Assembly: GCF_009905375.1 (NCBI RefSeq)
Contig: NC_133650.1
Span: forward strand, 289,962,423-290,026,422
Source: Apium graveolens
Taxonomy: Eukaryota; Streptophyta; Magnoliopsida; Apiales; Apiaceae
DNA: 64,000 nucleotides
Direction of reading: 5' to 3'
This document shows positions 45,016 through 57,326 of the stretch, piece by piece. Position 1 is the stretch's first letter. Each line of letters opens with the position of its first letter. Below the pieces are notes generated by a model, which searched no databases, was not told the DNA's origin, and saw only the letters and a list, made by a program, of their open reading frames with translations. Made by a program: the position numbers and the translations under genes.

Positions 45016-46083
45016 AATTACCCTAAATTTAAAATATTCAAGTGGATCCACTAACACTGAATCAGCCGTAAAGCAAGTGGATGAACATCCTTATAACATA
45101 GTTGTAAATGAAGGTCTATATTGAGTGCATCAAGAGAAGCCTCAACTTAATTAAATTTGGTTCCGATATAATGGATCAGGGATAATTTATTTCTTTCAAT
45201 TCATGATTTGTTACTAATACAATATATGCCATCTTTTATTTAACTTCTCAAAGCGGAGTAGAGAGTCAAAGCTGTCGCTTATCACAATTAGCAAAAAAGA
45301 TATCAGCTTATCACGGCGGTCATTACTGGACTTGGACTCTTAAGTGATCGAATGGAATTCTTTGCAAATTGGATGAGGCGATTAAGTTGGAATTCTTTGC
45401 AAGTTGCATAAAGTTCACCAATTGAGCATAAATTTATATGTATTTAAGGATGGATGATCCCAATTAAACAATTTTCATAACATATTGTTCATGTGTCTAG
45501 TAAAAATATATTGTAAAAGATAATAAAAATACAGAAAAATGATCCCAAAATTTATATTAGGAGACATTACCTAACATAAGATTAGGTCTTTTTTAAATTT
45601 AAAATTTAAAAGCAAATTTGTAAATATAAACTCTAGCCCTGCACTCAAAAAAATGCTCATAACTAATACTTAATTATAAACTCTAGCCCTGCATTTACAA
45701 AAATACTTATAACTAATATATAATTTTTTTTGAACTTGAGGATATTTTTCTTAAATCATTATCAGACACAACAACCCCATGAAAATATATAGTTATCAGT
45801 TAGTTTTATTTAATAAAATAAATTCAATCTTCTAGCAAAAATGATTTACTCAACCAACGGCAAACTTAAATAGCTAATTTAATATGTTACCGCTAATAAT
45901 TAACCGCTAAGTGTTTGAAAATGACCTTATTGATGGATATGTAGGTTGGGCGGTTAGAAATCTGGCATATAGCTAGCCAAATCTATTGCAATTTGAAACT
46001 AGTTATCTTGATGGAGCAGGAGCTTGGTCGATTAGAGGACGGGCGCGTACTTCAAAGCAAAGTAGCAAACCATTGGTGGAGTA
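45016..46083. other. AT-rich spacer
   Basis: No gene recognised. A phrase AAACTCTAGCCCTGCA occurs twice (about 45629 and 45680). Confidence 0.45.
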
Positions 46084-46196
46084 CTGGTGGGCCCCCAGAA
46101 GCTGATGTGTCACTACATTTTCTTTGGGGAGCCTCATTTCAATGAAGACCCACTTGCCCTGTTGGCAGAGAGTCACACATAAGGGGGACCCACCAG
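46084..46196. repeat. Imperfect inverted repeat, possible RNA hairpin
   Basis: The left arm 46084-46114 (CTGGTGGGCCCCC...ATGTGTCACT) pairs with the right arm 46171-46196 (AGTCACACAT...GGGGGACCCACCAG) around a loop of about 56 bases. The left arm has a five-base bulge. It may be a foldback remnant or a small-RNA precursor. Confidence 0.55.
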
Positions 46197-47823
46197 TTGA
46201 GCTATCCAATAACATTTCAAGCATTAATCATACCATAACATATTATATCCCGATTACTTTTTTATTCGTCGCTATTATTAGTTTCTGCAACAAAATTTAG
46301 AGAAACAAAGAAAAGAATAAAAGAAGGACGTCTAGGTTCAAAGTAGTGACCGGGACATGTCACGGACCTCCTGGCTCCACGGGTCCATCGTTCTCTCTCG
46401 TGCGGTCCAGTTTGTATTTCTATAAATTCTAAAAACCTAAACATAAATTATTTCCTTGCACTTATTTCCATGGACGTGGCAAAACAAACAGTCGGGGAGG
46501 CGTCCCCATGTCTGTAAAATTAGGCCTTTTTTTATTTTAAATCTTAAAACAGAGAATTATCAAAATATATTATAAATAAAAATTATTTATGATATTTTTC
46601 TCTCATATTTTATAATATTATCATCAAAACAATTTTAATGTCTACTTCACTCAAAATTTTAATTACTTTTAATTTTCATCGAAACAAGTCAATTTAATAT
46701 TGTGGCGAAAAATTGTTAAAAACTTGAGAAAACTTAGATGCTCTATATGTTTTAGAAGGAAAATGTAGGGGTATCAAATTATTTCCCAAAAAATTTACAA
46801 AATGTGGGTTTTATTGGGTATATAAAAATAGATGCCTGTATTTACATCAAAAATATCACTAAAATCATTCCATACTGTGCCACATCAGTCATGACACGTC
46901 ATTTTGTAAAAACAATTTTTTTTTTACCTCTAACATTACTGTTTTTAGAATCGTGTACAGTTGCTCACTCGCGCTCTCTTAATGCCCCTCTACTTATTTT
47001 TCACTTTTGTGTTTATTGCTACTTATCTCATTATCTAATATGAAAAATGAAAAGAAATGAAAGGAGAAAAGAAGAATATCTGTTAAAACTTTACGTAAAA
47101 AGTTATATCTATTTCTTCTCAAATTTCTGGAAATATGTAGATTATTCTATAACAATACGTTCTATCCATCATTACTCTAAATATTTTTATTGAATTTCTG
47201 CGTGTAATTAAAAATGTATGAAAAGGTTAAAAAAAGTTTTAATTGCCTCTCTGTGTAATTAAAAATGTCTTATTTTACTAGTTTAATCAATGCTACATTT
47301 ATAACTCATTTTCTTATTTTATACTCCGTACTCTAATTTATTGTACAAAATCAGTGTTTTAGGCTTTTTAGGAATGTCTTTGTCCGTTTCTTCAACTAGT
47401 GGTTTACGTTAATGACGTTGGGTTTAGTTAATTAAACCCGACAATCATATTCGTACATGCTTAACTTTAGTCTCTTTGTAGCTGGCAAAATAAATAGGTA
47501 TATAGTTAATTAATAATGTTTATTAAATTAATCTTACTTTCTGATGCATTTATTTTAAATTTTGAATGATGTGTGCGTTCTCTGGCTTATGCCAAGAGAC
47601 TGCCGCGTATATTATCGTACTAATAACGTTTTAATAATTTAAATGTAATCATGGAATCTGCTTAGCTGCTAATAACCTTAAGACAAAGACCATATGAGAC
47701 GACAACCATAATATGAACACATACTTTTTGTTGTTTTTGCGAATTTGTATATAAAAACATCTTCATTTGAGCCGTAAAACATAAAGTACTTACAACTAAC
47801 AAGTAGTATTAGTTATACGGGTT
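46197..47823. other. Spacer without recognised genes
   Basis: Scattered short frames only. None is supported by motifs. Confidence 0.5.
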
Positions 47824-48003
47824 TTCTAATGTGTGCTCAAGATTATCCAATAAGCACTAACTCCGATGAGTTTGGTGTATTTTGATTATTCTTCTAATCA
47901 TAAATATTGATGGACCCCCTGCATTTATAATAACCCCATCAATTAAAATGCATCAAACTCATAAGAGTTAATACTTATTGTGTGTCCTTGGCACACATTA
48001 GAA
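47824..48003. mobile_element. Short foldback MITE (180 bp)
   Basis: The left TTCTAATGTGTGCTCAAG and the right-end complement TTCTAATGTGTGCCAAGG extend as an imperfect inverted repeat through AATAAGCACTAACTCCGATG and AATAAGTATTAACTCTTATG. Nearly the whole element could fold. No clear duplication was identified. Confidence 0.68.
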
Positions 48004-48972
48004 GGACCGCTAATTATATTGTGTTCACTGTTCACAACTAATCTTTTTTGCTTTTGTGATAAATCTCATGACTAATCTTGGCTGTAAGAAAGTACGTAGT
48101 AGAAATTTTAATTGCTGGTTGCTCCTTCCCTTCATTTTGTATATGAGACACTTCTTTTCGTTTCACACCTAGTTTCAATTTTTTTGTGGTGGAAACAATT
48201 TTTTTACATAATATATATTTTCAATGTTTCGGTTATACATTTCTGTTTATAATAAAGAATCTGAAATAAAAAAAGGTTTTACAATTATCTCTTCTGAGTT
48301 CTGAATATATTAAAATGCATAAAAATACAAAAGCGACACGTTCATTTTGGGACCGAAGCAGAGACTACATGTATGACTATTAGCATCACTATTTTCATAA
48401 CCATTTTATTCTTAATATCTGCATTAAATATTATATTGGTGACATCCTGGTTCGTGCTGTCATAATCCTACATAAATTGGGAAGACTTGAGATTTAAAGT
48501 TGGAAGCATAATTTAATCTAGCTTACTTTGTTTAGTAAATAGTATGTTGGTAAGACATATATGAATATGTGCGTGAGAGCGTGACCAGAAAAAGAGGAGA
48601 AGGGTATGATGAAAAGAAGTTGAGGGGGGTAACTGTATAACTGAAAAAGGATGAACACAGTACAGATAGAGATGCACTAATACGGAGTACCCGATAATGT
48701 ACATTAATAAGAATGATGAGTTCAGTTACGTAACAGCCAATTGAAAATAAAGCACAACCTCTATGAAAGATTTCTATATTTAGACGTAGCTTTTGATCTG
48801 TTTTTTTGAAGAATCTAAGGAGTATTTAATAGAGTAACGGCTGATCCAACACATGCCGCACTCCATTCCTCAACCCAAAGCCTTTCTAGTTTCCTGCTTT
48901 TCTTACCCTTATTCCGTGCAGACTAGCATCCCTTCTTTGTATTTTTTTGGACGGTCCTATACTTGCATTTTT
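48004..48972. other. Spacer without recognised genes
   Basis: No supported feature. Confidence 0.45.
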
Positions 48973-50010
48973 AGAGCACTTTCACGGGTGTTAACTAAAA
49001 TGGTTGTTTAAAATTATTATTATGTAAAATTTGTTGAAATCGTAATTCGTAAGTGATATGTGCTTCAATGTAATAGTTCTCTACATGTTCAACGGATTTA
49101 ACTAATATTCTCTCCGTTTCACCGGAATTTTTTATACTGGGAGACGGAGGATTAACACGTATTTTAAGACATCCGTAAAGCATGGTTGCATAAATAATTT
49201 AAAATATTTTTCTTTTAAATAATAATATAATGTTTAAATTTTTATATAGGAAAATAAAATTCTAAAAATAAATTATAGAACTATACTTTATAATAGCCTT
49301 AAAATGCGTCCAATTACAAGAAAAAAATATGTTAAAAATCCTGTGAGACGGAGAGAGTATGATAGAGCCAGTAATTTTACCTAAGGTTTTTGTATGATTA
49401 GACCTTCTCAAATTATACAAATTACATTATGTGCCTCGTAGAATTATTTTTTTTGCTATGGACTTATCGGAGATACTCTTATATGTGGATGATGGTTCAT
49501 ATCATGTGATGTGATGGTTATTTATCTCCTTTTGGTTATTTTACATGAATAGAAGAAAAAATTTAAATTATTGTACGAATAAAGTAACTTAATCATGAGA
49601 TTTACGGTAATTTAGATCATCTATGATGGTGTTAAATAAAATGATTGTCTAAAATAATAATTATGTAAATGTGTGCTCCGGTGAAGTGAAGATTGGTTAT
49701 AATGTTAAATTTGTGCGTACAATTTTGTTATAATTCTAGACATATTCGACAAATTTAAATAATATCATCAGGTTGTCAATAATTTTAAGATTTTTGCATG
49801 ATTGAACATTCTCAAATTATACAAATTATGTATAATACGTGCCCTATAGAATTTTTATTTGCTACATGCTTATTGGAAATGCTCCTGTATATGGACGGTG
49901 TTCATATCATGGGAATATGATTAGCTATCTTTTTTTTGGATATTTTTACGAATATGAAGAAAAATTTAAAATATTGCACGAAAAAAGTAACTTATCTGTG
50001 AAATTCTAAA
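48973..50010 (+). repeat. Tandem duplication of a unit of about 390 bp, first copy carrying a nested MITE
   Basis: Copy 1 (48973-49611) and copy 2 (49612-about 50010) match along their length, for example in TCTCAAATTATACAAATTA, TTATYGGARATRCTC, TTCATATCATG and CGAATAAAGTAACTTA or variants. Copy 1 is longer only because of the Stowaway-type insert at 49108-49357. They are clearly diverged from each other. Confidence 0.75.
49108..49357. mobile_element. Stowaway-type MITE nested in copy 1
   Basis: The ends TTCTCTCCGTTTCACCGG and, in complement, CTCTCTCCGTCTCACAGG are flanked by TA on both sides (49106-49107 and 49358-49359). Confidence 0.75.
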
Positions 50011-50165
50011 CAATTGTCATATGGGAGCTAAATTATCGTCTATATTATCCGTGAAAGAAAAATAACAAATCATTTAGTGAATAGGAAAAACAAAACCGAC
50101 CTTCTATATGCATGCATGCATGCAAAATCAAGTACGGTATTACATAACTTCGCAAATATTATAAG

Positions 50166-50864
50166 TAGAGGTGGGTACTAGTGCGGGCCGTGCGGTCCGG
50201 GCCGGGTTGATTACGGGTTGAACACGCGAACAGTGAACACTGAACCGACACGCAAGTTGAACGAATCGGGTCGGACTGGGTTCGAACTGACAGACACGGA
50301 CTCGTAACCGACACTGGACTCGTGAGCCATGTGGGCTGAACCGTGCGGGCCTTGCGGGTTGAGTGCGAGCTTCACGGGTTGAGTCTGCAGAAGCTATTTT
50401 CGTTTTGAATTTTTTTTTTCAATTTTAGTTTAAGAAGTCAACATCAGTAATTACTCCAATAGTTTTAAGTAGAAGATTATTTAGAATCAACACTGTATAT
50501 TGTATACACACAGCTGCTCGTCGTTCTCCGCCGCATCATGGCTGTCCAACGGTGGCGACGGAACTATCACACTTGATTTCGTCAGAGCATCCTCTGTGTA
50601 GAAGTAGAAGAATGTTGGAATGGAGCAGAGAGGCTGCAACCTGCAGCTTTACGTTGTGAAAATCAGATGGCGCGTGAACAACACCTGCGGGCCTGTGCGG
50701 GCCGGTCCGGTCTCCGGTTTTCAAATATTGGATTCGTAATCGGCTCGTATATTTCAACGAATTGTTCGGGTTTGAACCGGCCCGATTCGGGCCGAATAAT
50801 TTCGGGTTTCCGTACGAGCCGGTCCCGAATGGGCGGTTCAAACCCGCACATTTGGCCAACTCTA
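50166..50864. mobile_element. Non-autonomous hAT element with perfect 8-bp duplication
   Basis: ATTATAAG occurs at 50158-50165 and 50865-50872. The terminal repeats are TAGAGGTGGGTACTAGTGCGGG and, in complement, TAGAGTTGGCCAAATGTGCGGG. The subterminal parts are GC-rich with many CGGGTT/GGGCCG words and the middle is AT-rich. No transposase is present. Frames across it are by-products of the GC-rich repeats. Confidence 0.9.
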
Positions 50865-50956
50865 ATTATAAGTACTCCTAAACTATCAAATGCAACACTT
50901 AAAATCCGAACGGTATGTACATTATGTATATCGTCATGTATCTTTTTTTATTTCTT

Positions 50957-51690
50957 AGAGCATCTCCAACCATGTTCACATGTTAGGTAAAAAGTCTAGG
51001 TGGCAACATGATTTAGATATTAGTTAAAAAATATACCACTCCAATCATTAGACATGTTAGCAATAATTTTAAATATCCTCTATCCCGTCTTCTATATCTG
51101 TTGATCCTCTAATTATTAGTTAAAACATCCACGTCAGCTTTGGTGCCTTATTTAAAACTTAACCTACTTTGCACATTAATATATACATATATCTATATTA
51201 CACTTAATATATATATATATATATAAATCAAAATATATTAAAATTCTTATTTTATATTTAATATTTTAAACTTTATTATATTTATTTTAATATACAATGC
51301 ATATTTTTATGAATACAAATAGAAATAATATAATATAATATAATTATATATTTTATAATATATATATAAGTAATGTTTATTAATTATGTTTGATTATATT
51401 TAAATATGTTATTATATTTTAATTGAAATAATATTAAATTGCTATTATATTTAATATATTTTCATTAAATATATTATTTATATTTTCACTTGTATTTAAC
51501 TAAATATATACTAAAATTATTTTAACATATAAAATTTTCATATATATATACATAATAAAAAAATAATTTTATTGAAAATAGCTAACCATTATACCTAGAA
51601 CCACTGAAGTAAAACCTCTTACAGATTCAACAAATTTTTAGATAATGATCATTTAGCTAACCATTTTAGCTATTAACCTTGGAAATGCTA
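50957..51690. mobile_element. MITE, GAGTATCTYCAACCAT family, copy 2
   Basis: Starts AGAGCATCTCCAACCATG and ends AACCTTGGAAATGCT. It aligns with 44259-45015, including the TTGATCCTCTAA and AAAACATCCACGTCAGCTTT blocks. The right end is more decayed. Confidence 0.75.
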
Positions 51691-52171
51691 TCATGTGACT
51701 ATTACTCTCCACGACGCTTCTCTGGGTTTCCAATAGCAATTTGGTCTTTAAACTTAATACATCCCTTCCAGCTTCTACCCTTGACGCTTTTTATTTATTA
51801 TAATACTTTAATTTTCTTCATTTTATTTGTTCTTAAAACTTACTTGATTCCTTTCAGCTTCTAGATGCTAGTATATGTTAATTACAGTACTTTATTTTTC
51901 TCCATTAACTTGAGGGTGTGGTACATCTGCTAAATGGATGTTTGCAAAACAATATCCAGATGTTAAAATATGATATCTGACATTTAGGAGTAATATTATT
52001 TTTAAAAAAATATTAAAATTAAAATCCTTAGCATTAATATGTAACTTCGTTAGACTATTATATATGTGGTTACAATATTTTCTATGTAAAATATAAAATT
52101 TGGTCCAGCATTTAATCATGATGTTTCTCAATAATACAGTATAATTGATCGGTGATTAGCAAAAAAAAATG
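51691..52171. other. Spacer without recognised genes
   Basis: No supported feature. Confidence 0.45.
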
Positions 52172-52173
52172 TA

Positions 52174-53191
52174 CAGTTAAACCTCTTTAAAATAATACCC
52201 TTGGGACCGGGAAAAAATATTACTTTACCGAATTTATTACTTTATCGATATAATAATATTTTATTACTTTATCGATAAAGTAATATTTTATTACTTTACC
52301 AAATTTTTATGTTTACGTGGTACAGTATAATATATAATGTACGTATAAAAATTAGAATTAATCACACGCAATGTATTTGATCTAAAATTACTTTTATTAT
52401 GATTACTTATATCCAAAAACTAGATGCATGCATATTAAAATTGCACCAGATCAGTACATAAAGGTAACATGTGTTGTGTACGTTGTATTGAAACTCAACC
52501 ATCTAATATTTATTGTAATTCTTAAATAAAAATACATGAAGAGACACCATAATATTAATGATAAGACTTTGTGATTAACTATATAAAATGATAGAATGGT
52601 ACACTACAGACACATACAATATCAACTTTGTTTTACAGTATACACCAATGTCTTCGCATCATCTAAAAGGAGTGAAAAAATCAGCAATCACAGATAAGAT
52701 AAGGAGTGCTATTTGTGAATATAAAAAGGAGAATCCAGGTGTAAGCCAGAAAGATTTACAAGCATGGGTACATCAAAAATATGACTTAGATATCAGTCAA
52801 TCAACTATATCAAACACACTCACCACTTTGAACAATTACTTGTTACAACACGAGCAAAACATACCAGGAGTTATTTTTGCTTTACATAAAGTCAAGGACG
52901 AGATTAATTTTGGCTTTGGTGGAAAGAAGAAACAAGCTACAATAGATTTATATTTTAATAAGAATTAAATTTTGTAATCATATACATTATACAGTATATA
53001 TATATATATATATAATTATGGAATTATTACTTTACATATTACTTGGGCCCTTAATGACTTTCGAATTTTTTATTATCTTATGCTTTTAGCGAGAATATTA
53101 CTTTACAACATTGGCCCAAGTTGGGACCGATGAAAATTATTACTTAAGCGAGGTTATTACTTTATCGGATATTACTTAATCGAGGTTTTGT
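52174..53191 (+). mobile_element. pogo/Lemi-type (Tc1/mariner) element with internal deletion
   Basis: The left end CAGTTAAACCTCTTTAAAAT and the right-end complement ACAAAACCTCGATTAAGTAA are flanked by TA (52172-52173 and 53192-53193). The repeated TTACTTTATCGATAAAGTAATA-type words near both ends match the Emigrant/Lemi1/pogo style known from plants. At about 1 kb it is too short for a full transposase, but it carries an intact shorter frame. Confidence 0.85.
52588..52968 (+). CDS. pogo transposase derivative: HTH head fused to C-terminal tail
   Basis: The ATG at 52588 (or 52651) opens an intact frame of 126 (or 105) codons ending TAA. From 52651 on, ITDKIRSAICEYKKENPGVS then QKDLQAWVHQKYDLDISQST form a CENP-B/pogo N-terminal helix-turn-helix that binds the element ends. 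After ISNTL the sequence switches to YLLQHEQNIPGV and ALHKVKDEINFGFGGKKKQA, ending in a DLYF motif. I recognise this as the usual C-terminal tail of plant pogo-like transposases. The DDE catalytic core between them is absent and the join is in frame. The product could bind transposon ends without cutting, so it might act as a repressor (inference). Chance retention of the frame cannot be ruled out. Confidence 0.75.
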   Translation: MIEWYTTDTYNINFVLQYTPMSSHHLKGVKKSAITDKIRSAICEYKKENPGVSQKDLQAWVHQKYDLDISQSTISNTLTTLNNYLLQHEQNIPGVIFALHKVKDEINFGFGGKKKQATIDLYFNKN

Positions 53192-53193
53192 TA

Positions 53194-53719
53194 GGTAATA
53201 ATTTGGTATTAATGTATGATTATTCACCTACATTAGCTGCTGCAAATGATTAGAAATGATTGAGCTAAATTTGACCTATTCTATTGCTCAACTATGTTGT
53301 ACAAAATATAAAAACACAATTGACTAGTAAGTATAGCAGCATAGTGTTCAATTCTTCAACATATGCAGAAGTCATGTTGGCATTTCAGGCAAAGAAAAGG
53401 GGGTTATTCAAACTCCAGATAATGAAACTTGTATACCACGATATTTTTCTAGTACGGTCCGCATGAGCTTTTTTCAAGTCTGATCCGAAAATAATCATAA
53501 TTATCGAGGAATAAAATACGAGGGTCATTTATTTATTCTTTTTTTTTCAAAACTCATTTATTTATTCTAGTTGATTAGATATTGGCATCAATATAAAATC
53601 CCCTTATTAAAATATGTATTGAATCGGTAAATGTTACAAATGCTAATATTTCACAGGTCTCGTTAGGATTACCTGCTTAGGGGTTATTTTTTTTCCTCAA
53701 CTTTTTTGTGCTTGTAAAG
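53194..53719. other. Spacer without recognised genes
   Basis: A 60-codon frame at 53284-53466 is not recognised. Nothing else. Confidence 0.45.
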
Positions 53720-53721
53720 TA

Positions 53722-53942
53722 CTATTCCCTCGGTCCCACCCAATTGTTAACGTTTCTTAGAGAGTGTCCGGCACATATTTTAAGATAAATATAAAATATA
53801 ATTCTATAATTTTTTTTCCTGAATAAAAATTATATGTTTAAACTTATATTCAGAAAAAAAAATTTAAAAATAATTATCGAATTTTAAAATACGTGTCGGA
53901 CACTCTCTTAGAAACGATAACAATTGGGAGGGACGGAGGGAG
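53722..53942. mobile_element. Stowaway-type MITE with long inverted repeats (221 bp)
   Basis: The terminal repeats of about 65 bp pair almost throughout: CCAATTGTTAACGTTTCTTA on the left with the complement CCAATTGTTATCGTTTCTAA on the right, and AGAGAGTGTCCGGCACATAT with AGAGAGTGTCCGACACGTAT. TA duplications are at 53720-53721 and 53943-53944. The ends read CCTCGGTCCC and CCTCCGTCCC. Confidence 0.92.
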
Positions 53943-53944
53943 TA

Positions 53945-55585
53945 TATAAACTCTTTAGGGTATAACCTAAACGTATTTTGTTTGTATCCTCAAAATTAAT
54001 AGAATTTTTTATTTATTGTATGTTCTTTGTTCACATTTCTTATAATTTGTGTTGTTTCCGTTATAGCATCCCACTTAGTTCGATTTTGCATCAGTTTTAA
54101 TGAATTCTTTCTATTACTCGAAAATTATAATCAATTTTATCAATAGGGGGGAAAAGAAGCTAAAACCGATTGCTTTAGCATCACTTAAAGTCTAGTTACT
54201 TGCCAAACGATTGACCCGGAACAACAAAATGCATGCATGTTGCAGCTTTGTACGCACCCCAAGAACCAAGTTGAAATTTTCAAATGAAAAAAAAATCATC
54301 TTGATATGGGTATAAAATGTAAAATATTCAAATACCAGCACCTACAATCTACAAATACAAGGGATGAATAATAATTACTAAAAATAAAATAATTGAAATG
54401 GACACATTAAATACGAATGATACGTATCTACAAAGATATTTGAGATCCATGATCCATCCTCCCCGGAGAGGATTAGTTGTAGAAATTGTCAGAAGGTGGG
54501 TGATACCAAAAAAAAATATAAAGATTCCAAGCTAACTAATGTTGTTTTCATATCTCAAACCAAATAAATAATTGTACAACAGGGGTCATTAATAACAACA
54601 AAGATCATTGGTAATTTATTTGTTAGAGGTTGAAGATATGGGCTTTCCTTCAACTAGCCTTATTACAAGGAACCTTTTGTCATTGCCCTTTCTTTTTTTC
54701 TTGATTTTTTTTCTTAGTGATTATTTTAAACAGCCCTGCACATGGAAGGAAAGTGTAGCAACTTGAGTATTATTCACCTACTAAATTACTATGTATGAAT
54801 ATATTGCCAATAGATTAAATGCACCTTTGCAACTTTCTTTCGTTTTCTGCTTGATTTGATTAAGACTGTTGATCCCTAAAATATGGTTGTTGTTAATCAT
54901 GATCATTGTGCTATAAAATTTCGTTGATAGGTGAAAATCCAAGAAGCCTTATATCAAGTGTGGATAGATGACATGATCCCAAAATTCATAGAATAAATTA
55001 GTGTTAATCCTATCCGCAGAAATACTACATAGGGTTGGATGCAACAATCGAATATTAAGGATGGTTTCACGAAAGAAACCCCATAGCTACTACTTTAAGT
55101 ATATGTTAGAATATGGTCATTTGTTAATTGTAAGAGTTTATATGAGATTCATTATTACTGAAAAAGATGGAACACTATGAATAATGACAATCATAAGTAC
55201 ATGACACAAATGGAATGTACTTGCACAATGCACTACACAGAGCAGCTCATGTCAAATTGAAGTGGTATAGCCAAAAACAGCAAACAGATTCACGGGCTCC
55301 TTTCCACTTTAGACGCATATTATCAAATAACATATGTGACACCTGTTCAATTTAGTGGTAAATCTGAACTGGAAACGGTCCTACTAAGATATGAACTCTG
55401 TTGAACATGACTTGTTAATGGAAATATGATTATCCAGCACAATTGTGCTGCCTGGCTAGTGCTGACCATTCCAGCCAAATGAATGGCAAGACCATACTGT
55501 TTGGCCAGCTAGCTCGCTACTATATGTAAGAAGTCGCGTAGTTTACAATTGGGCACGAAACAGAAAACGTTAGTTTATGAAACCA
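53945..55585. other. Spacer without recognised genes
   Basis: No coding motif, tRNA or terminal repeats recognised. Confidence 0.45.
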
Positions 55586-55677
55586 GTTGACACGGTTTTA
55601 AACACAAGAAGTAGGAAGATCAGGAAAAATAGAGTTGACACGGTTTTAAACACGAAATAGGAAGATCATGAAAAAGA
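55586..55677 (+). repeat. Two-copy 48-bp tandem repeat
   Basis: GTTGACACGGTTTTAAACAC followed by a GTAGGAAGATCA-type stretch occurs at 55586-55633 and again from 55634, with small indels. Confidence 0.88.
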
Positions 55678-57323
55678 GATCAGTTATGTTACTGCAGCCC
55701 AACATATTTAAAAATAATATTTTTGACAATTATGGCTTATAATCATTATCCGTTCTAACATATATTTTGGATGAGCGGAGGTCGAAGTAAGAACAACAGA
55801 TGATCAAGTCTTAATCACTGTATATCCAACTGTGGTCTGGGAAAAAGAATAAACAAATTGGGCAAAAAAAATGACCGGTCAATTTGCATCAATCAGATTA
55901 TCAGATATGATGCTAGGCCTGCAATCTGCATATGGGTTGTCCAAGTAAACCCCACTAAAGACCCATTTTTCATTTTTCTATAGGCCACACCGAAATGACC
56001 CAATCCAGATATGGCCTAATTTATCCCGTTCATTTAAAATCTATGTTCAAACGAGTTAGTAAAATTCCTTTGGATTTGGATTCTAATTCTCCTCGGATCC
56101 TTTCTGGTTTAATTAAAACTATCCACTGTCTCGTGATCTTTGACACTAATTTTAATCGAAGCGATAGGCACTAATTATCCATTTGAACTGGATTAAATTT
56201 AGCTAATTTAGTAATTTAGATTTGACGAAACGACTCAAACCGTTTGACGATTTTAAAAAAATAAAAATATTTCATTTATTTAGTATAAAAACAAATACAT
56301 TTTATATTCTGTAATAATAATTTTTTTTTTGAAATATACGACTTTACAGCAAATGTGACTCGGCACAACCAAATATAATCTCATTTGTAATCAAAGTAAC
56401 TTCAATTATTTTTCACAAAAATGGTAAAAGAAGCTGCATATAGTTTCTTTTAATTGCAACCGTATTTTTATAAAAAAAAATCTTGGTTATTTCTCAATAC
56501 ATTGTCTTGTTTGTTTTTTTGTCAAAATTGTGTATCATCTTTTTACAAATACAAATTTTGAAATGGGATTAAAACCGTGCAAAAAAGTGAAAAAAATCGA
56601 ATTAAATGACTTTTCTAATAAACCTCCGGAGAAAAACCATACAAGTAAAGGCTGAAATTATGAAATGGTAACACAGTATGCCATGTTTTTTTTTATACTT
56701 TTATTTAGGCAATAAGATCCCACTCCATAATACACATCTATGATTGCCTAGACGTTTCATGCTGCGCCTCAAAGTCAAACATGAAAAGATCGTCATAACC
56801 TGTTTGGAGTCGTAATTTAAGTTTAGTCAAGTCGAGTTTGAACTTATCAAATATAATATTAAGAATTTTTTATTTAAGTTGAGGCGAGTCAAAAATTTAT
56901 TGATTTTAAAATTTGTGTTCGAAATTAACTCGTATAGTAAACGAGTCAGAATTCAAGCTTTAAACGAGTTTTCAAATTTCTCGAGTTTTAAACAAATTTT
57001 TGAATTATTATCGAGTTTTCGAGCTTATCGGCTTAAGCCTTGACTATGGTTCAATAATAACTATCTAATTATATTATTTTCCCTCCTAAGCTTTACGTAG
57101 AATTATATTTTTCCTATTTTAAATGACCGTAAACTTTCAAAATAACACACTTAATAATTTTGTTACTCTAACTTGTCAATTAGTAAATTAATATTTCAAT
57201 ATCATCTATTTATACAGATGTTATTAATGCAGCGCCAGCGAATCATATATACCCATATAAATTAGGAAAATGTACTATGATGAGAAATTGTCATTGGATA
57301 GTACTTGGGTACTTTGATTTTAT
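55678..57323. other. Spacer without recognised genes
   Basis: 56800-57040 is rich in CGAGTTT and ACGAGTC words and could be an old non-autonomous transposon. No ends were identified. Confidence 0.4.
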
Positions 57324-57326
57324 ATT

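Noticed and set aside
50536..50990. 107-codon frames on both strands across the hAT right end
   Set aside because: They arise from the GC-rich terminal words of the hAT element and cross its border.
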